Origin: Streptomyces sp. NBC_00659
GTDB lineage: Bacteria; Actinomycetota; Actinomycetes; Streptomycetales; Streptomycetaceae
Length of the DNA stretch: 64,000 nucleotides
Assembly: GCF_036226925.1 (NCBI RefSeq)
Contig: NZ_CP109031.1
Span: 9,424,001-9,488,000 of the forward strand
Direction: 5' to 3'
This document shows positions 18,128 to 25,477 of this stretch, piece by piece. The notes below the pieces were generated by a model, which was not told the DNA's origin, did no database searches, and was given only the letters and a program-made list of their open reading frames with translations. The position numbers and the translations under genes were made by a program. Position 1 is the first letter of the stretch; each line of letters begins with the position of its first letter.

Positions 18128-18995
18128 AGCGTTGTCCCGTAAATGATCTTTGACGTGCTGGGTGACCTGCCGTTTCTCCGTCACCCGGCAAGGGTGAAGT
18201 TGTGCAGGCGGGCGATGCCGAGCATGGCGTGGTGGACGCCGTCGCCTTTGAGGCGGCAGTCGCGGAGGATCTTCCAGGTCTTCATGCGGGCGAAGGTGTG
18301 CTCGACGCGGGCGCGGACTTTGCGGTGAGAGGCGTTGTGTTCCTCTTTCCAGGCAGGGAGTTCGGCCTGGCCGGGTTCGCGGCGGTGCGGGATGATCAGG
18401 CCGGTGCCGCGGTAGCCGCCGTCCGCGATGACGGTGGTGTGGCCGACGGCGTCTTTCGCGCCGGACAGCTCCCATGCCTTGCAGTCGTTGCGGTTGCCGG
18501 GCAGTGGCCGGCCGACAGCGACGACGAGCCGGGTGTCGGCGTCGATGACGACCTGGTGGTTGGTGGAGTAGCGGTAGTTCTTCGACTGCTCGGCAACCTG
18601 GTGGTCGCGGGTGGGCACCAGAGTGCCGTCCACGATCAGCACGGTGTCCTTGCGGAACCGTCTGCGCTGCTGGAGGGCGAGCGCGGGGCCGAGGTGGTCG
18701 ATGATGCGGTCGGCCGCGGACTTGGACACCCCGAACAGCGGCGCCAGTTGGCGCAGTGTGAGGTTGGTCCGCCAGTACGCGGCGACCAGCAGCACGCGGT
18801 CCTCCAGGGGCAGGCTCCACGGCCTGCCCCTGCGGACCGGATCCGCACCCTCGCGCCGCAACGCTGTGATCAGCTTGCCGAACTGGCGCGGACTCAGCCC
18901 GGTGAACGGGGCTATCCAGGACGGCTCCGACGCCGTGATCACACCAGCCACACCAAGATCATCTCACCCGTGACCAGCAGTTACGGGACAAGTCT
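18128..18995. mobile_element. IS5-family element next to the TPR gene
   Basis: 15-bp ends AGCGTTGTCCCGTAA and AGACTTGTCCCGTAA (2 mismatches) are flanked by TA at 18126-18127 and 18996-18997. The left TA is shared with the duplication of the neighbouring IS5 element. Confidence 0.8.
18181..18951 (-). CDS. IS5-family transposase
   Basis: 256 aa, intact. HTH in LTLRQLAPLFGVSKSAADRI; DDE residues in LIVDGTLVPTRDHQ, TVIADGGYRGTG and RARVEHTFARMKTWKIL. Length and order match short Streptomyces IS5 members. The start MAGVITASEPSW is the usual one for this group. Confidence 0.88.
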   Translation of the reverse strand: MAGVITASEPSWIAPFTGLSPRQFGKLITALRREGADPVRRGRPWSLPLEDRVLLVAAYWRTNLTLRQLAPLFGVSKSAADRIIDHLGPALALQQRRRFRKDTVLIVDGTLVPTRDHQVAEQSKNYRYSTNHQVVIDADTRLVVAVGRPLPGNRNDCKAWELSGAKDAVGHTTVIADGGYRGTGLIIPHRREPGQAELPAWKEEHNASHRKVRARVEHTFARMKTWKILRDCRLKGDGVHHAMLGIARLHNFTLAG

Positions 18996-20614
18996 TAGGC
19001 TCCGCTTGCCATATTCAGGCTGTCCCTCAAATGGCGGGAGGCAGCCAGCGCATCGACGTATGCTTCAGGCAAGTCGGCGTAGAGCCGTGTATAGAGCTCC
19101 ACGGCTTCCTCTGCTACCGGAAATGCCTCCTGATGCCGGCCCACCTCAGATAGGTAGATTCCGAGGTTCTGGAGTGCTCTGGCGAGGTGGGGCGTGTGGA
19201 CGTCGGGATCGCTCGCCACCAGTTGCCGAAAGAGTTCTATCCCTTCCTTACAGGCTGCGAGTGCTTCTCGTCGCTGCCCCACGCTACTCAGTTGGATCCC
19301 GAGGTTCAGGACCGCGCCGGCGAGGTCGGGCGTGTGGACTTCAGGATCGCTCGCCACCAGTTGGCGGAAGAGTCCGACGGCTTCTCGGGAAGCTGCGAGT
19401 GCTTCTTGACGCTGCCCCACCTCCCCCGACTGGGTCCCAAGGTCCTGGAGCGCCATGGCGAGGAGTGATGTGTAGACGTCGGAATCGTTCGTCACCAGTT
19501 GGCGGAAGAGTTTCACAGCCTCTTGGAACGCTCCTAGTGCGTCTCGTCGAATTCCCGCTATACCCAGTTGGATGCCGAGGTTGTGGACCGCACTGGCGAG
19601 GTGGGGTGTGTGGACTTCGGGATCGCTTACCACCAGTTGGCGGAAGAGTCCGACGGCTTCTCGGGAAGCTGCGAGCGACTCTCGTCGCTGCCCCACCTTC
19701 CTTAGATGGGTCGCAAGGCTTTGGACCGCACTGGCGAGGAAGGGTGTGTAGGCGTCGGGATCGCTCACCACCAGTTGGCGGACCAGTTCCACGGCTTCCT
19801 GGGAAACGGCGAGTGCTTCTTGTCGCTGCCCCAGCCGGAGTCCAAGGTTATAGACCGCGCCGGCGAGGTCGGGCGTGTGGACTTCGGGATCGTTCTCCAC
19901 CAGTTGGCGGAAGAGTCCGACGGCTTTTTTCAGGGCTATGCATGCTTTTCGTCGCTGCCCCACCTCTCCCAGATGGGTCCCAAAGTTCTGGAGCGCCATG
20001 GCGAGGTCGGGCGTGTGGGTGTCTGGATCCTCCGCTACGAGTTGCTGGAAGAGCCCTACGGATTGCTCGGCTGCCGCGAGCGCCTCCCGATGCCGTCCTA
20101 GAGGGCCCAGATAAGTGCCCATGTTTTGTAGCGCCCTGGCGAGGTCGGGCGTGTGGGTGTCTGGATCCTCCGCTACGAGTTGCTGGAAGAGCCCTACGGA
20201 TTGCTCGGCTGCCGCGAGCGCCTCCCGATGCCGTCCCACTTGCCCCAGCCGAGACCCAAGCCTGCGCTGTGCCAGGGCCAGTTGCACGTTGCTCTCAGCC
20301 CGCAGGCAGCACTGTTCGGCAGCGGCGAGCGCGGCGCAGGGAAGGATGCCGGTGTTCTTTGGACTCACCTCGTCCAGCTTTCTCAACTCCTCGTAGTTGA
20401 GATTTAGGGTGCTAATCACTGCGGCCAGGGCAGTGTCGAGTGGGCCGGCCCCGTAGCGCGCGATGCTGAAGATGAGAGGGAGGAACGTTTTCGGGTCGGC
20501 GCGTATGACAGCGACGAGCCCGGTGACTGTCTCTGGGGCAGTGTGGGCGGCACGGGCGAGGTGCTTGATCAGCCGCATAGGGGCATCGGCGTCTGTGGCG
20601 GATGGTGTAGCCAT
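18995..20614 (-). CDS. Tetratricopeptide-repeat protein, partner of the NTPase gene
   Basis: 539 aa. ATG 20614 follows AGGAAGG and lies 18 nt after the NTPase stop, so the genes form an operon. After about 110 residues come roughly nine TPR-type units with a 46-residue period (GQRREALAASREAVGLFRQL ... DPEVHTPDLAGAVLNLG). Two adjacent units are encoded by a nearly exact 100-bp direct repeat (offset 138 bp). TPR arrays are protein-binding scaffolds and commonly sense ligands in STAND systems. The stop TAA is formed by the TA target site plus the first base of the IS5 element, so the natural C-terminus may be lost. Confidence 0.8.
   Translation of the reverse strand: MATPSATDADAPMRLIKHLARAAHTAPETVTGLVAVIRADPKTFLPLIFSIARYGAGPLDTALAAVISTLNLNYEELRKLDEVSPKNTGILPCAALAAAEQCCLRAESNVQLALAQRRLGSRLGQVGRHREALAAAEQSVGLFQQLVAEDPDTHTPDLARALQNMGTYLGPLGRHREALAAAEQSVGLFQQLVAEDPDTHTPDLAMALQNFGTHLGEVGQRRKACIALKKAVGLFRQLVENDPEVHTPDLAGAVYNLGLRLGQRQEALAVSQEAVELVRQLVVSDPDAYTPFLASAVQSLATHLRKVGQRRESLAASREAVGLFRQLVVSDPEVHTPHLASAVHNLGIQLGIAGIRRDALGAFQEAVKLFRQLVTNDSDVYTSLLAMALQDLGTQSGEVGQRQEALAASREAVGLFRQLVASDPEVHTPDLAGAVLNLGIQLSSVGQRREALAACKEGIELFRQLVASDPDVHTPHLARALQNLGIYLSEVGRHQEAFPVAEEAVELYTRLYADLPEAYVDALAASRHLRDSLNMASGA
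19999..20236 (-). repeat. Near-identical tandem TPR coding repeat
   Basis: About 100 bp from 19999 recurs without visible change from 20137. The offset of 138 bp equals one 46-residue TPR unit and indicates recent unit duplication. Confidence 0.75.
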
Positions 20615-20632
20615 TGTGGCTGACCCTTCCTG

Positions 20633-21919
20633 TCAGATAGTGAGAGCTGCATTGGCTAGGGCGGCAGGTAATCCGGGGTGTGCTGCTACGCATAGTGCGG
20701 CGTATCGATCGGCCAGGTAGGAAGGCAGATGCAGATCGAGCCATTGGCCTCCGCGCTGGGCGTAGAGCTGGTGGAGCCAGAGGGCCAGCTCAGTGCGGCG
20801 CTTGTCGCTGCTGCTAGTCAAGCCCGGCAGGTGGGCCAGGCGTCGCACGGCCTGTTCCAGGTTGTCAGCGCCTATTAGGGTTGCGGTGGCAATGGCGCTC
20901 TGTAGAATCGGCAGGGGCATAGTTATGGCGGAGTGTTCCGCAGCGTTCGTGCGCCACCACGCCTCCTCAGTGGTGAAAAGCTGGCGCAACGCAGTGGTGA
21001 GCTCAACCGGGCCGGTGAGTCCGTTGTAGGCGGTAATAGCAGCGGCGGCTTGCAACTCACCAACGGAGATGGCAGTTGTGACGCCGATCAGGGAGGCACT
21101 CGGCACTGGGCGGTCGAAGTAACGGGCATACTGCCTGACCGCGCCCTGAAACTGCTGGAACTGGTCAGTTGCGTCCGCGAGAGCGGAAGGAATCTGGGTG
21201 CGGCCGGCCGGACTGAGGACAGCCTGGTCAGCGGGGTCCATGGCGGCGCGGATCCGCGCCCACCAGGATGCAAACTCCCGTCCGCACAGTACAACTTTGA
21301 CCTGGTCCGACGACGCGCGCGCCAGTGTGCTCAGCATGCCGGCCAGGTCGTCCTGCTGCCGCGGCGAGGCATCCACATCGTCCACCAACAGCAGCACCCG
21401 GCCCTGGCGCAAGAGTGCGGCCTCGGCCGCGGCAACGGCCTGGCCATGTTGGACCCAGCCGCATTCGACATGCTCTCCAGCGAGCTGTTCGACAGCCTCG
21501 ATCAGCAGGCGGGTTTTCCCGCCTCCCGCGCCGCCCATAACCTGCCACATTCGCTTCCCGCCCGGCGTCCGGCACCAGTCCACCAGGCTCAGCAGCTCGC
21601 GGCGGCGCAGTGGGGAGAATGGCACGACGCGCTCGTCCGGGTTGAGTGCATAAAGGACACTGCCCGCATGTGTGCTAAGCCGAGACTCCGCCAAGGCAGC
21701 CGGGCCAGGCAACACCGCACACTCCCAGGCACTATCGGTACCCTCCCGCTCCTGGCGTCGCTGCCACCACGCGTCGCCGTACAACGCGAGAGCGCTCGCA
21801 CCTCCGCCCAACCCTGCGGCGATGGGCGGCGAAACGAAATTCGCCAACGCCGCTACCGCCCCGGCTGTCGCTCCCAGGCCACCGACAACCGTTGCTGAAA
21901 TAACGCGTGACCAGCGCAC
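20633..21919 (-). CDS. Membrane-anchored P-loop NTPase, STAND-like
   Basis: 428 aa. Two hydrophobic helices (residues 7-29 and 31-48) anchor the N-terminus. Walker A is MGGAGGGKTRLL (129-139), Walker B VLLLVDDVDASP (175-185), and a sensor-like strand KVVLCGREFASWW follows, the order of STAND/NACHT-type ATPases. The C-terminal 200 residues are helical with Trp and Arg-rich segments. There are no sensor repeats in the chain; a TPR array is encoded by the next gene instead. Such ATPases act as switches in signalling, cell death or phage defence. The exact family was not identified. Confidence 0.72.
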   Translation of the reverse strand: MRWSRVISATVVGGLGATAGAVAALANFVSPPIAAGLGGGASALALYGDAWWQRRQEREGTDSAWECAVLPGPAALAESRLSTHAGSVLYALNPDERVVPFSPLRRRELLSLVDWCRTPGGKRMWQVMGGAGGGKTRLLIEAVEQLAGEHVECGWVQHGQAVAAAEAALLRQGRVLLLVDDVDASPRQQDDLAGMLSTLARASSDQVKVVLCGREFASWWARIRAAMDPADQAVLSPAGRTQIPSALADATDQFQQFQGAVRQYARYFDRPVPSASLIGVTTAISVGELQAAAAITAYNGLTGPVELTTALRQLFTTEEAWWRTNAAEHSAITMPLPILQSAIATATLIGADNLEQAVRRLAHLPGLTSSSDKRRTELALWLHQLYAQRGGQWLDLHLPSYLADRYAALCVAAHPGLPAALANAALTI

Positions 21920-22044
21920 CGCCTACCCCCCCGCTAATTTCCCCGCCCACGGAACCTCGCGCCCTTACTCTGACTCCTGAAGAGTGAAGATGGGACTACT
22001 GAACCCACATACTTCACTAACTGCGCTGACTTTGTCGCCCCTTA

Positions 22045-22910
22045 GATCGTGTCCTATGTGGCGAGGCGGACGAGTCGTTTGCAGCAACAGAGGACTGCGG
22101 CGAGGCCGAGAAACGCCAGGTAGTTGCGGGGGTGGCGTTCGTAGCGGTGATTGAGCCGGCGGTATCCGGTCAGCCAGGACATGGTCCGTTCGATGACCCA
22201 CCTTCGGCGTCCCAGTCGTTCGTCGGACTCGATGCCCTTGCGGGCGATACGAACGCCAATGCGCCTGCCGCGTAACCATTTCCGCAGGTGGGGGATGTCG
22301 TAGGCCTTGTCGGCGTGGAGACGCTGAGGCTTGAAGTAGCGGCCCCTGTAGGGGTCGTGTCTCGTTTGGTGCCCGGTGATCATGGGCTTGAGCGCGAGAC
22401 TGTCGTGGGTGTTGGCGGCCGAGACGCCGACGAGGAGGGGCAGTCCGTTCGCGTCCGACAAGACGTGCATTTTGGAACCCGGCTTGCCTCGGTCCACGGG
22501 ACTCGGGCCTGTGAGGTCGCCCCTTTTTTCGCCCTCACGTGGGCGGAATCGAGGACTGCTCGGGAGAGGTCGAGCAGGTCGGCGTCGTCCAGGCGGTGCA
22601 GGATCTCCTCGTGCAGCCGCCCCCATACTCCCGCCCGGGACCAGATCAGGAACCGGCGATGCGCAGTCGACTTCGATATGCCAAAGCACGGCGGCAAAGC
22701 CCGCCAGGCGCACCCGCTGACCAGCACGTAGATGATGGCCGCGAACAGCGTCTCATCAGGTGTGTCCTGTGTTCCGCCACCCTGAGGCCGCACCTTCGAC
22801 GACGGGATCAGCGGCTCCGCGATCTCCCGCAGCCCGTCCGGAACAATCCAACTCCACGTACCCCGCCCCATAACCAAGTCCAACGACCCAGCCACACATA
22901 GGACACGGTC
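22045..22910. mobile_element. IS5-family element with two-frame transposase
   Basis: Ends GATCGTGTCCTATGTG and GACCGTGTCCTATGTG (one mismatch) are inverted repeats, flanked by TTA at 22042-22044 and 22911-22913. The length of 866 bp is typical. Confidence 0.85.
22054..22895 (-). CDS. IS5-family transposase, two frames joined by -1 shift
   Basis: Frame 0 (22895-22380) encodes the N-terminal domain to LDSAHVRAKKG; frame -1 (to 22054) encodes RGDLTGPSPVDRGKPGSKMH, LHADKAYDIPHLRKWL and RRWVIERTMSWLTGYRRL with the remaining catalytic residues. The frames overlap and meet at AAA AAA GGG G (22529-22520). A -1 slip yields RAKK-RGDLTGP with no gap. Two-frame transposases are known in this IS5 subgroup, so the frame change is probably functional rather than a mutation. 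Confidence 0.78.
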
Positions 22911-22913
22911 TTA

Positions 22914-23066
22914 CTCCGAGACCTCGACGCCGTGACAGTCGGACTCACCCTGGAATGGAGTTCCGGCAGCGTCGAGGGTGCCGTAAACCGCATCAAGAAG
23001 ATAAAGAGGCAGCTCTACGGACGGGCCGGATTCGAACTGCTTCGCAAGATGATCCTGCTGCAATAG
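22914..23066 (+). pseudogene. ISL3 transposase, C-terminal fragment
   Basis: Fifty codons read LRDLDAVTVGLTLEWSSGSV ... EGAVNRIKKIKRQLYGR ... LLRKMILLQ-stop, the family C-terminus with catalytic Glu. No upstream part lies on the other side of the IS5 insertion, so this is an old remnant. Confidence 0.82.
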
Positions 23067-23184
23067 CCTCCGCGGCCATCAGGCAGCATGAGCCTGGCCC
23101 CCCGTCGCGTCACGCGCATGGCCGGGAACACGGCGGCCCGGCAGGGACGGCGAGCGGTACCGAAGTGAACGACGGAGGTAAGAC

Positions 23185-23826
23185 ATGAGGACAGACGCGG
23201 ACATGGATTCGCTCCGCTGGGCGGTGGCCTGGATGTGCGTCACCTTTACCCGCGACCTGAGCCCCGAGGAGGTCTTCACCCGGTACGGGGCCGACCCGGA
23301 CCAGGCACGCCTGCTCGACTGGGACACGGCCTCGGCCCTGGTCTTGGGCGACTCCGACGACGAGATGGTCTCGCTGCTGCGGTCCGGGGGGATCGGTGAA
23401 TGGGCCTTTTGCGTCGAGGAGGAAGGTGGCATCGGCTTTGGGGAAAAATCGCTCGCGGAGTTGTCTCGCGGGACTGAGACGTACAGCCTGGCGACGACCG
23501 ACGGAATCGATGTCTTCCAGTACTGGCGTGACGGCGAGTGCGTCGAGTACTTCGAGCCCGGCATGGAGCACACCCGGTCCGAACCGCTCGGGCTCTGGTG
23601 GGATCGGGTGGAAACGGCGCTCGCCGCGCACGAGCGCGAGGATGCCGGCATGGCACCTGCGGTGGCCCTCGTGCTGGACCACCTCGGCATCACCCTGGAC
23701 GATGCCACCCTCGCCGGGCCCTGGCCCAGCCTGACGCTCGCCGAGGACGATGCGCCATCGGTGCCACTGGGCGACACCTACGCGGGCGAGGGACCGGTTC
23801 CGCCCGGGACTGTCGAGATCTGGTAG
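23185..23826 (+). CDS. DUF6461-type protein
   Basis: 213 aa from ATG 23185 (GGAGG 8 nt upstream). The first half (residues 10-115) resembles actinobacterial DUF6461: RWAVAWMCVTFTRDLSPEEV, YGADP, then a WAFCVEEEGGIGF segment typical of its antiparallel sheet. Residues 115-150 (EPLGLWWDRVE) continue the match; the tail is acidic and Pro-rich. The domain is of unknown function and often occurs singly in genome islands. No signal or membrane helix. Confidence 0.7.
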   Translation: MRTDADMDSLRWAVAWMCVTFTRDLSPEEVFTRYGADPDQARLLDWDTASALVLGDSDDEMVSLLRSGGIGEWAFCVEEEGGIGFGEKSLAELSRGTETYSLATTDGIDVFQYWRDGECVEYFEPGMEHTRSEPLGLWWDRVETALAAHEREDAGMAPAVALVLDHLGITLDDATLAGPWPSLTLAEDDAPSVPLGDTYAGEGPVPPGTVEIW

Positions 23827-23850
23827 GATCCCACAACCCTCCGATCACGG

Positions 23851-23889
23851 CGCTTGAGTTTTAAGATCGACGATCTTAAAACTCAAGCG
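23851..23889. repeat. Perfect 18-bp AT-rich inverted repeat
   Basis: Arms 23851-23868 (CGCTTGAGTTTTAAGATC) and 23872-23889 are exact complements around a 3-nt loop, 24 nt after the DUF6461 stop. It may terminate that gene, but the AT-rich stem is unusual for this genome. Confidence 0.8.
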
Positions 23890-24351
23890 TCAGTGGTCAC
23901 CCTCCGCGTTCGCTCCCCAAGATCTGTGCCAGAACCTTGTTTTGACGTCAGCAGGGGTCGCTCCGGGTCGGCGTTCGGGTCCTCGACCACCCGCCGCATC
24001 TCCTCCGGGTGCGGTAGCGGGCCCGGGCCCGCTACCGCACCCGGCCTCGGCGTAGAAGCCGTCCTGCGCCTCCTCGCCCCCACCGCCTGCGGCACGGGCG
24101 TGGACCACCAGTCGCTGGGCGGGCGAGCGGTCCGTGGCCCACATCAGTGCCTCCCGCACCGCCGACCACGGCGGCTCCGGCACCACCAACTCCCCAGGCC
24201 CAGAAGGAAATCCGGCCTCGGCGTACCAGGCGATCACCATCCATCGCAGATCCCGGTCCTGCCGCGCATGCCGCCCCGGCCACCGCCGCGTGCGTCCGGG
24301 CAACAACCCCGCCGCCTGCCACCGCTCCAGCTGCGCCCCCGGCACCACCAC
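23890..24351 (-). CDS. Possible small protein interrupted by a palindrome
   Basis: The first 95 residues look like a coding sequence: PGAQLERWQAAGLLPGRTRR resembles the start of a MerR-like or specificity HTH, then DLRWMVIAWYAEAGFPSGPG. Further on, the frame crosses the 40-bp palindrome (24005-24044) and turns low-complexity, while another minus frame after the palindrome reads HPEEMRRVVEDPNADPERP. So two gene parts may be joined or shifted at the palindrome. Start unclear. Confidence 0.35.
   Translation of the reverse strand: MVVPGAQLERWQAAGLLPGRTRRWPGRHARQDRDLRWMVIAWYAEAGFPSGPGELVVPEPPWSAVREALMWATDRSPAQRLVVHARAAGGGGEEAQDGFYAEAGCGSGPGPATAPGGDAAGGRGPERRPGATPADVKTRFWHRSWGANAEGDH
24005..24044. 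repeat. 40-bp perfect palindrome without a spacer
   Basis: 24005-24024 (CCGGGTGCGGTAGCGGGCCC) and 24025-24044 are exact reverse complements with no loop. Perfect spacer-free palindromes of this size are unstable in bacteria, so either it is functional or it marks a recent junction. Confidence 0.9.
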
Positions 24352-24654
24352 CCCGAGCGACTTACCACCGCCCTCGCCCTCCGAGCCGGCTACGCCCCGC
24401 GCCCCGCACCACCACCTGCCACACCCTCCACCTCCTGCTGTGCCTCGCCCCGTGGTACCCGACCACCCATAACTCGTCGTGAACTCCTTGCCCCGCGGAC
24501 TTTGAGCCGCGCACAGAGTCCGCCTGCCTCGAACACCCGAAGACCGCAGTAACGGCTATCCGCTGCCGAGTTCACGATCATGAGCTCCTCGCCCCCTTAA
24601 CTCTTGCCCGGCCTCAAGGACGGGTCCGCCGTATGAGCAAGGGGGGACACCCTG
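24352..24654. other. No supported gene
   Basis: Overlapping low-complexity Pro/Ala-rich frames only. The last 60 nt probably hold the promoter and ribosome site of the small membrane protein (GGGGG near 24640). Confidence 0.45.
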
Positions 24655-24900
24655 ATGGACCCGACCGTCACCGTCATCGTCTCGATCGTCATCGCCAAGG
24701 CTTGCGCGCTGCTGACCTTTTGGATCCGCCTGCGCTGGCGATCGCGCCGCGAAGAGCAGCGGCAGCGATACCTTCTTCAAGTCACCAAGACGGTGAGCCC
24801 GGGCGACCAGGTGGAACTCGATGACCGGGACGGCGACGGCCACCGCCTGCACGTGAAGATCACCCGCACTCCGGTTCCAGGAGAGGACCAGGCAGCGTGA
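24655..24900 (+). CDS. Small single-pass membrane protein, first gene of a coupled trio
   Basis: 81 aa. The N-terminus is one hydrophobic helix ([20 protein letters not shown]), followed by a basic stretch ([14 protein letters not shown]) and a short soluble tail with a [13 protein letters not shown] strand. Topology is probably N-out with a cytoplasmic tail. Its TGA overlaps the GTG of the sigma-like gene (GTGA), so the two are translationally coupled; it could be a membrane regulator of that factor, which is inference. Confidence 0.65.
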   Translation: MDPTVTVIVSIVIAKACALLTFWIRLRWRSRREEQRQRYLLQVTKTVSPGDQVELDDRDGDGHRLHVKITRTPVPGEDQAA

Positions 24901-25477
24901 GCAACCACGACCTGGGAGACAGCACAGACCCCCCTGCGGCCCCCGGTTCGACGGCTCTTTCCGGCCCGCCGGCCAACGCCACGGCGCCCGGCAGCGGACG
25001 GATGAGAAGTTTTCCGCCTTCTACCGCGAGAACATCCGCCCCCTGACCGGCTTCCTGATTAACCACGGCGCCAGCGTCCAAGTGGCCGCAGACATCGCCC
25101 AGGAGGTCATGACCGATGCCTACCGCAACTGGGAGAACATCGCCCATCCGAAAGCCTGGGTCCACAAAGCCGCCTCCCGCACACTGGCCCGCAAGGTCGC
25201 CTCCGTCGAGGAACCCGTCGACGACATCCCCGAACCCTCCGCGCTGGTGCCCCGCCCCGACGCCATCGCGGAATGGGAGGCCCGGCACGACGCGCTCCCC
25301 CTGCTGCGCAGTCTGCCGATGAAGCAACGCCAGGTCATGGCCTGGACACTGGCCAGCTTCACCCCTACCGACATCGCCGACCACCTCGGCCTTCCGGCCG
25401 AGAACGTGCGCGCCAACCTGAAGAAGGCCCGTCGCACCGCAGCTGCCTACCTCAAGGCACGTGAGGAGGAACAGTGA
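24897..25477 (+). pseudogene. ECF-type sigma factor gene with a one-base frameshift
   Basis: From GTG 24897 the first frame encodes a Pro/Ala-rich leader ([17 protein letters not shown]) and stops early. From about 24996 a different frame reads DEKFSAFYRENIRPLTGFL, QVAADIAQEVMTDAYRNWEN (region 2), AWVHKAASRTLARK, and MKQRQVMAWTLASFTPTDIA ... AENVRANLKKARR (region 4 HTH). Restoring one base near GCGGACG would join them. The 3' part is well conserved, so this is a recent lesion or a sequencing error. Its TGA overlaps the next start. Confidence 0.75.

Noticed and set aside
18202-20400. A plus-strand open frame of 732 codons over the IS5 and TPR genes.
   Set aside because: It is a shadow of the minus-strand genes with no start site or family pattern.
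24005-24044. CRISPR-like or repeat array around the palindrome.
   Set aside because: Only one copy and no regularly spaced repeats; no CRISPR array was seen anywhere in the window.
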